Assembly (NCBI GenBank): GCA_001775255.1
Contig: MFCJ01000022.1
Span: 1,340 to 12,039, forward strand
Source: Candidatus Dadabacteria bacterium RIFCSPHIGHO2_12_FULL_53_21
Lineage (GTDB): Bacteria > Desulfobacterota_D > UBA1144 > Nemesobacterales > UBA2774
Direction of reading: 5' to 3'
Length of the DNA stretch: 10,700 nucleotides
Part shown: piece by piece, positions 1-6,401 of the stretch
Layout of the letters: every line of letters starts with the position of its first letter
Position numbering within the stretch: the first letter of the stretch is position 1
Program-made: the position numbers and the translations under genes
Notes under the pieces: generated by a model
Seen by the model: the letters and a program-made list of their open reading frames with translations, nothing else
What the model was told of the DNA's origin: nothing
The model's database searches: none

Positions 1-204
1 GCATCCGGGTATTATGGTCTCCGCCAGCTTCATCATATTCTTCTGCGTGGGTTGCTCGAATACCTTAAAGCCCTTTTTGACTTCGAACCCTTCCGCGTAC
101 GGGTCGGGTTTAGCGAAAACCGATACCGGTGACCCGGAAACTATTTCCCCTCCGATCACTCCCGCTGCTATTGTCCTTAAAAATTTTCTTCTCGAGCTGT
201 TCAT
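1..204 (-). CDS. Tat-signal small subunit, gluconate 2-dehydrogenase subunit 3-like (partial, C-terminus off the window)
   Basis: The visible 68 residues start at the ATG complementary to 202-204 and stay open to the left edge, so the C-terminus is missing. The N-terminus is a clear twin-arginine signal: MNSSRRKFLRTIAAG followed by a hydrophobic stretch and a likely cleavage after VFA near residue 31. After it comes a charged segment and then KLAETIIPGC (59-68), which resembles the start of the gluconate 2-dehydrogenase subunit 3 family, where an LAE-x-IIP element precedes a conserved helix. Members of that family are small partners of membrane-bound FAD (GMC) dehydrogenases and carry the Tat signal for the complex. 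A GMC gene lies about 900 bases away, divergently oriented, which supports the match. The gene follows the lipoprotein gene by 7 bases, so it is probably translated from the same transcript; I see no good Shine-Dalgarno. Tat export is well supported; the family call is moderate because only the first part is visible. Confidence 0.72.
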   Translation of the reverse strand, partial: MNSSRRKFLRTIAAGVIGGEIVSGSPVSVFAKPDPYAEGFEVKKGFKVFEQPTQKNMMKLAETIIPGC

Positions 205-211
205 GTCCGTT

Positions 212-1024
212 TCAGTTGCGGCTGGTCTTATCTGCTATCTCCACTGTAAATCCGTTTTCTTTCGCTATTTCCATGGCGGATTGGTTGTAAGCCGCTGCCT
301 TCCGCCTGGCTTCAATAACGTATTTGATTGTATTCTTAACGCTATCGTAAGGTACTTCCTTCATTTCCAGTATCTTCAGCACGCTGTATGCTCCGTCCTG
401 TTTGCGGATGACCCCTGATATAGAGCCGGTTTCTTTTGCTTGGAAGTAAATATTCATCTCTTTATTGAATCCCAGGTCGTTTACCGTTACCTGAGATTCG
501 GCATTTGACAGGCCCTTCGCGATGTCCTGGAAGCTTTTCCCTTCCTTTGCCATCTTTATTATTTGCTCGCCCAGGTTCTCGTTCTGAAAATTTATTTCCT
601 CGATACGGTATCTCGTGTAATTTAAGTCCTTGTTGGAATTGTAATAATCGAGCAGGTCTTTGTTCGTTATTTCACTTTCCGGGGGCATTTTCTTGGTTAT
701 CGCGTTCTTGAGTTCCCTTATCACCAGGCTCATCTGGTATTCTCTTATTTTATCCTGGTATTTCTTTTCAAGACCCTCTTTAAGCCCCTCCTGGTAAAGG
801 ATTTCGTCTGTGATGAGCGAATTCACGGGCCTTCCGTTGAGTTCGTCCTCGTAGATCGGTACGCCGTTCACCCGTGCTACTACTTTTGAGCTCTTTTCGG
901 GTTTGTAGCTTGCGGGTTCCTGATTCGTATTGCCGGATTTATCCGCCGACTCCTTCGTCCCCGATTGACCGCAAGCCGATAACAACAAAAGAACCGTCAG
1001 CAGGACCGGTATGGTGTTCTTCAT
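212..1024 (-). CDS. SurA/PrsA-like peptidyl-prolyl isomerase lipoprotein (degenerate parvulin domain)
   Basis: This 270-residue protein begins MKNTIPVLLTVLLLLSAC, a type II signal peptide with lipobox LSAC (Cys18). The +2 residue is Gly, not Asp, which by the usual Gram-negative rule points to the outer membrane. A low-complexity linker (19-46) leads to VVARVNGVPIYEDELN (48-63), the typical first helix of SurA/PpiD/PrsA chaperone domains, and then charged helices to about 135. Residues 137-230 resemble a parvulin rotamase, with DLGF, a TGSISGVI segment and a final VLKILE strand, but the usual histidines at both ends are absent (RYRIEEI and GAYSV instead), so it may be chaperone-only. I chose the ATG complementary to 1022-1024, not the in-frame TTG at 1042, because AAGGAG sits 6 bases upstream of the ATG and the signal peptide then has normal length. 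A role in folding exported partners such as the adjacent Tat protein is inference. Confidence 0.8.
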   Translation of the reverse strand: MKNTIPVLLTVLLLLSACGQSGTKESADKSGNTNQEPASYKPEKSSKVVARVNGVPIYEDELNGRPVNSLITDEILYQEGLKEGLEKKYQDKIREYQMSLVIRELKNAITKKMPPESEITNKDLLDYYNSNKDLNYTRYRIEEINFQNENLGEQIIKMAKEGKSFQDIAKGLSNAESQVTVNDLGFNKEMNIYFQAKETGSISGVIRKQDGAYSVLKILEMKEVPYDSVKNTIKYVIEARRKAAAYNQSAMEIAKENGFTVEIADKTSRN

Positions 1025-1030
1025 TCTTTT

Positions 1031-1036
1031 CTCCTT
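1031..1036 (-). promoter_or_regulatory. Shine-Dalgarno site deciding the lipoprotein start
   Basis: AAGGAG on the minus strand lies 6 bases before the ATG ending at 1022. It overlaps the codons that would be translated from the upstream in-frame TTG at 1042, so the ATG is the better start. Confidence 0.75.
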
Positions 1037-1075
1037 TTTCAATACGGCAGGTAAAGCAAATGTATAACTTACAAA

Positions 1076-1104
1076 TTGACATAAAGCAATAGTTTCATTA
1101 TATT
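1076..1104 (+). promoter_or_regulatory. Sigma70-type promoter for the rightward operon
   Basis: TTGACA (1076-1081) is followed after exactly 17 bases by TATATT (1099-1104): a perfect -35 and a five-of-six -10. Transcription would begin near 1110-1112, leaving only about 10 bases before the GMC ATG at 1122. That is too short for a normal Shine-Dalgarno, and none is visible there. The 97-base gap between the divergent genes must also hold the promoter for the leftward lipoprotein gene. The best minus-strand candidate there is weak (TTGCTT, 17 bases, TATACA, roughly 1090-1062), so I do not list it separately. Confidence 0.75.
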
Positions 1105-1121
1105 ATCAACCGCTTACTGCC

Positions 1122-2771
1122 ATGCCTTCTAAAAAAGAAAAATACGATTGCCTGGTCATAGGGTCAGGTCCCGGCGGGGCGCCGTTCGCATGGAAACTGG
1201 CATCGAAAGGCATGAGCGTGCTTATGCTCGAAGCGGGCCCCCGTTACAATCCCTACAAGAGCTATGCGCTCGATGAAGAAGACTGGGAAATTAAGGGATT
1301 CCCCGAAATTAAACGGATTAAGTATACCACCGGCAAAAAACAGCCCCTCAATGTAAAATATGAGAGTCTGAAGTCCTGGAACAAGGCCTCCGGGAAGTTG
1401 AATCCCACCAAGGAACGGAAATATTTGAAGTACCATCAGGTCTCGGGAATAGGCGGTACTACGCTCCACTTCCAGGGCGAAGCTCACAGGCTTAATGAGA
1501 ATGCATTCCGCATGAAGAGCCTTTACGGCGTGGCCGTGGATTGGCCCATTGAGTACAAAGACCTTGAAACATACTACACCGAGGCAGAAGGTATTTTGGG
1601 GGTCGCGGGCCCTGATAAAGTTCCCGGCCGCCCCAGAAGCAAGCCGTATCCATTGAAGCCGCACAAGTTGAGTTATGCGAGCAAGATAATTGCGAAAGCC
1701 TGCAGTAAGCAGGGGATCGACCTCATACCGAATTCTGTCGCCATACTGTCTGAGCCTTACCGTGACGCGCCCCCATGTAATTACTGTAACGGCTGCGTCT
1801 GGGGTTGTCCCCGAAAGGACAAAGGCAGTGTAGACGTAACTTTTATCCCCCTGGCTGAGAAGACCGGCACCTGTGAGATACTCGATAACGTCTATGTTAC
1901 CCGTATAAAAATCGATAATAAGGGCGGTAAAAAAAGAGCGGCGGGAGTCGTGTATTACGACAAGAGCGGGAAAGAGCAATTCGTAGGCGGCGATTATATA
2001 GCGGTAGCCTGCGGGGCCGTGGAGACTCCAAGGCTTCTGTTGAATTCCGAGATCAACGATAACGGGCTTGTCGGGAAGAATTTTATGGAGACGACATTTT
2101 CCGAGACCGTGGCGATGCATCCCGAACGGACGGATTCTTACCGGGGTATACCGATGGACAGCATTGTCTGGGAATGGAACACCCCCGACCCCAAGAGGGG
2201 GTTCCCCGGCGGACTCAGATTGTTCCCTACGGCAGGCAGCGCTTTGGGGCCCGTGAATTATTCCCTGCGCTTTTTCGAGGGCTGGGGCGAAGATTACGTC
2301 AAGGAGATCGAGAAGTGGTTCGGGCATGCAATCTGCGTGGGCGGGATCGCTGAATTCTTCCCGAACGAGGATACCTTCGTAACCCTGGACCCTAACGTAC
2401 ATGATCAATTCGGGTTTCCCGTAGCTAAAATTCAATCGTTTCTGGGGGAGCCGGAATTAAAGACGCTCGAATTTATTTCAAAAAAGTCGAAAGAGATTTT
2501 AGAAGCCAGCGGTGCTAAAGAGATAGTCGAAGAAGTCTCATCCTATGATTTCTTTTCAGCCACCCACGTCTTCGGAACCTGTCGTATGGGAAATGACGAT
2601 GAGACCTCCGTCGTGAATTCTTCCCAGAGAGTCCACGGCATTCCCAATCTATTAGTGACCGATGCCAGCGTATTCCCCACATCAGGGGGAGGGGAAGCTC
2701 CCTCTCTCACGATAGAGGCTTTGAGTTTACGGGCAGCCGACCTTCTGTTGAAAGAGCTCAAGAAAGGTTGA
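1122..2771 (+). CDS. GMC-family FAD-dependent oxidoreductase with Cys cluster (sugar/alcohol dehydrogenase catalytic subunit)
   Basis: The 549-residue protein is of normal length for the GMC family. It opens with the FAD-binding Rossmann element VIGSGPGG (12-19) and an acidic residue at the end of strand 2 (Glu38), followed by the GMC signature GIGGTTLHF (110-118). Four cysteines, C219, C222, C225 and C229, form CNYCNGCVWGCP, a CX2CX2CX3CP pattern as in [4Fe-4S] ferredoxins. Related bacterial FAD-glucose and fructose dehydrogenases are known to carry an Fe-S cluster in this subunit. The C-terminal GMC_oxred_C domain has the expected His in THVFGTCRMG (His482) and ends SGGGEAPSLTIEAL; the Asn usual before Pro-[ST]-Leu-Thr-Ile is Ala526. 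There is no signal peptide, so export, if any, would depend on the Tat-signal small subunit encoded divergently. The likely reaction is oxidation of a sugar or alcohol with electrons passed on to a respiratory carrier; the substrate cannot be read from the sequence. The start is fixed by the Rossmann fold beginning at residue 8. Confidence 0.9.
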   Translation: MPSKKEKYDCLVIGSGPGGAPFAWKLASKGMSVLMLEAGPRYNPYKSYALDEEDWEIKGFPEIKRIKYTTGKKQPLNVKYESLKSWNKASGKLNPTKERKYLKYHQVSGIGGTTLHFQGEAHRLNENAFRMKSLYGVAVDWPIEYKDLETYYTEAEGILGVAGPDKVPGRPRSKPYPLKPHKLSYASKIIAKACSKQGIDLIPNSVAILSEPYRDAPPCNYCNGCVWGCPRKDKGSVDVTFIPLAEKTGTCEILDNVYVTRIKIDNKGGKKRAAGVVYYDKSGKEQFVGGDYIAVACGAVETPRLLLNSEINDNGLVGKNFMETTFSETVAMHPERTDSYRGIPMDSIVWEWNTPDPKRGFPGGLRLFPTAGSALGPVNYSLRFFEGWGEDYVKEIEKWFGHAICVGGIAEFFPNEDTFVTLDPNVHDQFGFPVAKIQSFLGEPELKTLEFISKKSKEILEASGAKEIVEEVSSYDFFSATHVFGTCRMGNDDETSVVNSSQRVHGIPNLLVTDASVFPTSGGGEAPSLTIEALSLRAADLLLKELKKG

Positions 2772-2778
2772 ATATCTT

Positions 2779-4332
2779 TTGATTCGATTCGGATCCAGGC
2801 TATATTTCACCATACTCCTTGGCATAACGGTTCTAGCCCCGGTCAATCCCGGGGCTTTTGGTGACGACATTCCAAAGTTCGTCGATTTACGGAAAGAGTC
2901 GGGAATATATATCGGGGGCCCGCTCGGCCATGTGGCGGTTTGGGGTGACTACAACGGCGACGGCTGGCAGGATATCCTTCTCTCCAGCATGAGCATGAGG
3001 GGCCGGGCGAAATCCAGGGGGAATAAAAAGAGCGGAAGCGCTGCGGACAAGGTGAAGGGGGAGTCGAATCAGGACTTATTACTATTCACGAGCGCTAAGG
3101 GTAAGTCATTTAGCGAAACCTCGGAAAAAGCGGGTCTCCCGGATCTGAGGGGGAAAGCAGCTTCCTGGGCGGATTACGATAACGACGGGTATCTGGACCT
3201 TGCCGTTATAACAATTGTCGCGGGCAAACCCCCTGTGCTTTTCAAGAATTCAAAGAGGTTTTCATTCACGGATGTTTCTCAAAAGGCGGGGCTGACCATA
3301 GAAGGCCCGAACCCGAATCAGGCGTTATGGGTCGATTTCGATAATGACGGATCAGTCGACCTGTTCCAGGCCGGCACAGGAGGGTCGCTCCTCTACCGTA
3401 ATCAGGGCGATGGAAGTTTTAAGGAAGTGTCGGGCCCGGCCGGGCTGGGGGCTAAGTCCAAGACGAATGGGGCCGTTTGGTTCGATTCTAATAACGACGG
3501 CCGTCAGGACCTCTTTCTGACAAACACGGGTTACAATACGTTTTATTTAAACGATGGTGACGGTACTTTTACGGATTACACGGAGAAATCCGGACTGTCG
3601 GGTGAACCTTCATGGAGAACTACCTCGGCCTGCACGGGTGATTATAACGGTGACGGATTTTTCGACCTCTATGTTACGAATATGGGGCGCTTGAGCAGGA
3701 ACGCGCTTTACAGGAACAATGGAGACGGCACTTTTACAGACGTTACTGATGAAACCGTGACACAAGACGCCGGGGACGGCAGAACCTGCGCCTGGGTTGA
3801 CTTCGACGCGGACGGCGATCTGGATCTCTTCACCACTAACCATATCCGTCCTAACAAGCTGTTCCGGAATACGGGCAAGGGGTCCTTTATAGATACTGCG
3901 CCGAGGGCCGGTCTCGACTCCCCTATAGACATATTTTCCGCAACGTGGGCGGATTACGACCGTGACGGGTATATCGATGTACTTCTTAACGGCCACATGG
4001 GTACGGCTCTTATGAAAAATAACGGCAATTCCAATAACTCTATTACGCTCAAGCTGGAAGGCGACGGTAAAAAAACCAACAGGTCGGCGATCGGGACCCG
4101 GGTGGAGGTCTCAAGCCCGGCGGGCGATCAGATTCGAGAGGTATCAGGCGGCAGGGGGTGCTGTGAGCAGGATATGCTGCCCCTCTATTTCGGTCTGGGC
4201 AAAAGCGAAGCCGCTGATATTGATATTACATGGCCGAGCGGTAAGGTTTGTTCGTTCAAGGGGATCGCCGTCGACAAGGTCAGGGAGTATACGATCAGTG
4301 AAATAAAATGCGGAATCAACCCGTCGAGCTAA
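2779..4332 (+). CDS. Secreted FG-GAP/VCBS-repeat protein with ASPIC/UnbV C-terminal domain (CRTAC1-like)
   Basis: The 517-residue protein starts at a TTG seven bases after the GMC stop, with a weak AAAGG upstream inside the GMC 3' end. Residues 1 to about 28 form a Sec signal peptide (RLYFTILLGITVLAPV core). Seven calcium-binding FG-GAP/VCBS loops of the form D-x-[DN]-x-DG-x-x-D follow, beginning near residues 57, 132, 186, 236, 288, 341 and 392 (for example DYNGDGWQD, DYDNDGYLD, DFDADGDLD), as expected for a seven-bladed beta-propeller. Between loops 1 and 2 is a basic Lys/Ser/Gly-rich insertion (about 71-97). Residues 433-505 match the ASPIC/UnbV module: NRSAIGTRVEV, REVSGGRG, LYFGLGK and ITWPSG. 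Such proteins are extracytoplasmic and often membrane- or surface-associated, and their molecular role is poorly defined. The spacing implies co-transcription with the GMC gene. Alternatively ATG starts further in would lose the signal peptide, so TTG is preferred. Confidence 0.88.
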   Translation: MIRFGSRLYFTILLGITVLAPVNPGAFGDDIPKFVDLRKESGIYIGGPLGHVAVWGDYNGDGWQDILLSSMSMRGRAKSRGNKKSGSAADKVKGESNQDLLLFTSAKGKSFSETSEKAGLPDLRGKAASWADYDNDGYLDLAVITIVAGKPPVLFKNSKRFSFTDVSQKAGLTIEGPNPNQALWVDFDNDGSVDLFQAGTGGSLLYRNQGDGSFKEVSGPAGLGAKSKTNGAVWFDSNNDGRQDLFLTNTGYNTFYLNDGDGTFTDYTEKSGLSGEPSWRTTSACTGDYNGDGFFDLYVTNMGRLSRNALYRNNGDGTFTDVTDETVTQDAGDGRTCAWVDFDADGDLDLFTTNHIRPNKLFRNTGKGSFIDTAPRAGLDSPIDIFSATWADYDRDGYIDVLLNGHMGTALMKNNGNSNNSITLKLEGDGKKTNRSAIGTRVEVSSPAGDQIREVSGGRGCCEQDMLPLYFGLGKSEAADIDITWPSGKVCSFKGIAVDKVREYTISEIKCGINPSS

Positions 4333-4359
4333 AGTCCGGCCCGGCGTTAATTTGCACCT

Positions 4360-5076
4360 ATGAATAAAGAGGCGAATGCAGGATTTTCCGTCACGGTGGT
4401 GCTTCCCGCTCATAACGAGGAGGGCAACATCAAGAATACGGTGGACAAGTGCGTTTCTTACCTCGAAAAGAATATAGGCGATTATGAAGTCGTGGTGGTG
4501 AATGACGGTTCGTCGGATAGGACCGGAGAGATAGTAACAGAGCTCTCTTCGGCTAATCCCAATGTCGTGCTCGTCAGTCACGAAACCAACAAGGGATACG
4601 GATCCGCGCTCAGGAGCGGTTTTGACAAGGCATCAAAAGAATATATTTTCTTCATGGACAGCGACGGGCAGTTCGATATTAACGACCTCGACCGGCTGAC
4701 TCCGCATGCGGGGGCGGATACGGCGGTAATCGGTTACCGGGAAGACAGGGCTGATTCTTATATAAGGTCGTTGAATGCCTGGCTGTATAGCCTATATATT
4801 TATTTTATCTTCGGCTTGAGGGTCAAGGATATGGACTGTGCCTTCAAGATTTTTCCCGCGAGCGCATACGGGGACGTGAAGCCGATCAAATCCGAGGGTG
4901 CGCTTTTCAGCGCCGAATTCCTGATAAAGCTAAAGCGCAAAGGTTTCTCGTTAAAAGAAGTGCCCGTCAGACATTTCCCCCGCATTTACGGCTCTCAAAC
5001 CGGAGCGAATATGCGGGTAATAATGAAAATGTTCAAGGAATCGTGGAAACTAAGAAATGAACTCAAGGACAGTTGA
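4360..5076 (+). CDS. Glycosyltransferase family 2, polyprenyl-phosphate sugar synthase-like
   Basis: The 238-residue protein has a GT-A fold of the dolichyl-phosphate mannose synthase type with no membrane helices appended. Visible elements are VVLPAHNEE (13-21), VVNDGSSDRTGE (46-57), NKGYGSALRSGF (78-88), the metal-binding DSDGQFD with Asp100 and Asp102, the acceptor-side DMDCAFKIF (157-165), and GALFSAEFLIK followed by HFPRIYGSQTGAN (205-217). The family transfers a hexose from a nucleotide sugar to polyprenyl phosphate on the cytosolic face. The motifs differ from the second GT2 at 9645-10343, so the two probably use different sugars or carriers. It begins 27 bases after the ASPIC gene with no clear Shine-Dalgarno, and its end overlaps the next gene by 20 bases, implying coupled translation and a shared pathway with the membrane transferases downstream. 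Confidence 0.88.
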   Translation: MNKEANAGFSVTVVLPAHNEEGNIKNTVDKCVSYLEKNIGDYEVVVVNDGSSDRTGEIVTELSSANPNVVLVSHETNKGYGSALRSGFDKASKEYIFFMDSDGQFDINDLDRLTPHAGADTAVIGYREDRADSYIRSLNAWLYSLYIYFIFGLRVKDMDCAFKIFPASAYGDVKPIKSEGALFSAEFLIKLKRKGFSLKEVPVRHFPRIYGSQTGANMRVIMKMFKESWKLRNELKDS

Positions 5077-6397
5077 AGAACGGGGGTACTTGAGGGATCC
5101 GTATGTTCGTTTCTCCCTGATTCTCGTTTCAGGACTCATACTCAGAATTTTCCTTTCCCAGTTCCTCACGTACGGGCCTGATTTTAGCGCATGGATCGGG
5201 TGGGGAAGCCAGATTTCATCGGCGGGGTTCGGTCATTTCTATGAACGACACTGGTGCGATTACATGCCCGGCTACCTCTACGTGCTGTGGATGCTCGACA
5301 ATATTCACAGGGTTCTCCCAGGTCTCTCGGTCGATATTCTTTTCAAGCTGCCCGCGAATCTTGCCGACTTCGGCATCTCGATACTCATATTCTATTCTCT
5401 CAAGCTGATCACCTCCGATAAAAACGCGATGATAGCATCGGTAGCGTATTTTTTTAACCCGGCGTCGCTTGCGAATTCGACCTTTTGGGGTCAGGTAGAC
5501 TCATTTCACGCCCTGCCGATATTACTCTCGGTTTATCTCGGGCTGAGACAAAGATTCATACTCTCAGGCGTGTTTGCCTCGCTCGCGTTCATGATCAAGC
5601 CTCAGAGTCTGGTCATATTCCCGCTGATCGGCTTCCTTGCGCTGATACCGATAATTAAAACATGGCATAAGCTCACGATAAGGTCCCTGTTGCCGCCCTT
5701 CGAGCTCGCCTTAACAATTGTGATTACAGCCGCTATCGTCACTCTTCCGTTCATTTGGGACGGTATTTATTCGGTTTCTTATTTGGTTACAGGGCCCGCT
5801 GATCTGATAATTGAAAGGTTCAACGCGTCGTACGGGCAATACACCTCCACGTCCCTGAACGCTTTTAATTTCTGGGGCGCCGTTGCGATGTGGCAGAACG
5901 ACGACACGAAGTTCCTGGGTATTTCATTCAGGAATATCGGGACAATGATGTTCGGGACGGTTTATGCGGTTATATTGGGACATCTGATCAGATACACCGC
6001 CGCCGTGAAAAATAATGGGATCAGAGACTACGGTTATTACGTATTCGAGGCGATTATGCTTGTTCTTTTTACCCTCTTTCTCTTCGTGACCCGCGCTCAT
6101 GAGAGACATCTTCTGCCCATGATCGTGTTCTTCACATTAATTACCTTTCGTACTTGGATATTTTGGTATTTATATGCTATTGTGTCCGGTGTTTATGTGC
6201 TTAACATGGTATATTCCTACATCCAGCTTACAACTTTATATAAAGGGATACCCCAGGTTTATACGGCTTATTTTATTCCGGGGATGTTTATCATATACCT
6301 CATTGCGTATATCATTGTACTCTTGAGTTTTGTTGTAAGCACGTCGAAATATAAAAATACATTCGATACTCTGTCCCCCCGGACCCTTAAGAGATAA
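5057..6397 (+). CDS. GT-C membrane glycosyltransferase, Gpi18-related mannosyltransferase-like (COG5542 type)
   Basis: The 446-residue multi-pass protein has a first membrane helix (about 18-38) followed by an outer loop carrying YGPDFSAWIGWG. Asp42 is the likely GT-C catalytic position. CDYMPGYLYVLWML (67-80) and the later segments NPASLANSTFWGQVDSFHAL and FMIKPQSLVIFPL are recognisable landmarks of Gpi18-related mannosyltransferases, where a D-x-P-GYLY-x-LW element, a WGQVDS element and a K-P-Q element recur. About ten hydrophobic segments are visible. Such enzymes take a sugar from a polyprenyl-phosphate donor on the periplasmic side. The ATG lies within the last 20 bases of the GT2 gene, and the protein ends 4 bases before the PMT-like gene, so all three are probably co-translated. 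Donor sugar and acceptor are unknown; mannose is an inference from the family name. Confidence 0.82.
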   Translation: MNSRTVEERGYLRDPYVRFSLILVSGLILRIFLSQFLTYGPDFSAWIGWGSQISSAGFGHFYERHWCDYMPGYLYVLWMLDNIHRVLPGLSVDILFKLPANLADFGISILIFYSLKLITSDKNAMIASVAYFFNPASLANSTFWGQVDSFHALPILLSVYLGLRQRFILSGVFASLAFMIKPQSLVIFPLIGFLALIPIIKTWHKLTIRSLLPPFELALTIVITAAIVTLPFIWDGIYSVSYLVTGPADLIIERFNASYGQYTSTSLNAFNFWGAVAMWQNDDTKFLGISFRNIGTMMFGTVYAVILGHLIRYTAAVKNNGIRDYGYYVFEAIMLVLFTLFLFVTRAHERHLLPMIVFFTLITFRTWIFWYLYAIVSGVYVLNMVYSYIQLTTLYKGIPQVYTAYFIPGMFIIYLIAYIIVLLSFVVSTSKYKNTFDTLSPRTLKR

Positions 6398-6401
6398 CGA
6401 T

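Noticed and set aside
14..418. Plus-strand open frame of 134 codons across the Tat-protein and lipoprotein genes
   Set aside because: It spans two well-supported genes on the other strand and their junction, has no domain and no upstream start signal.
1164..2435. Open frame of 423 codons on the minus strand opposite the GMC gene
   Set aside because: It is fully antisense to a convincing GMC gene, has no recognisable motif, and its composition is what the complementary strand of a codon-biased gene gives.
3610..3996. Minus-strand open frame of 128 codons opposite the FG-GAP repeats
   Set aside because: It follows from the repeated GAC/GGC-rich calcium-loop codons of the real gene; no start signal or family match.
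2779..4332. The FG-GAP repeats as a DNA tandem repeat or integrin-type adhesin
   Set aside because: The repeats are degenerate at DNA level and the C-terminus is an ASPIC/UnbV module; no adhesin or anchor domain is present.
4144..4581. Minus-strand open frame of 145 codons across the ASPIC/GT2 junction
   Set aside because: Antisense to two convincing genes and without any motif.
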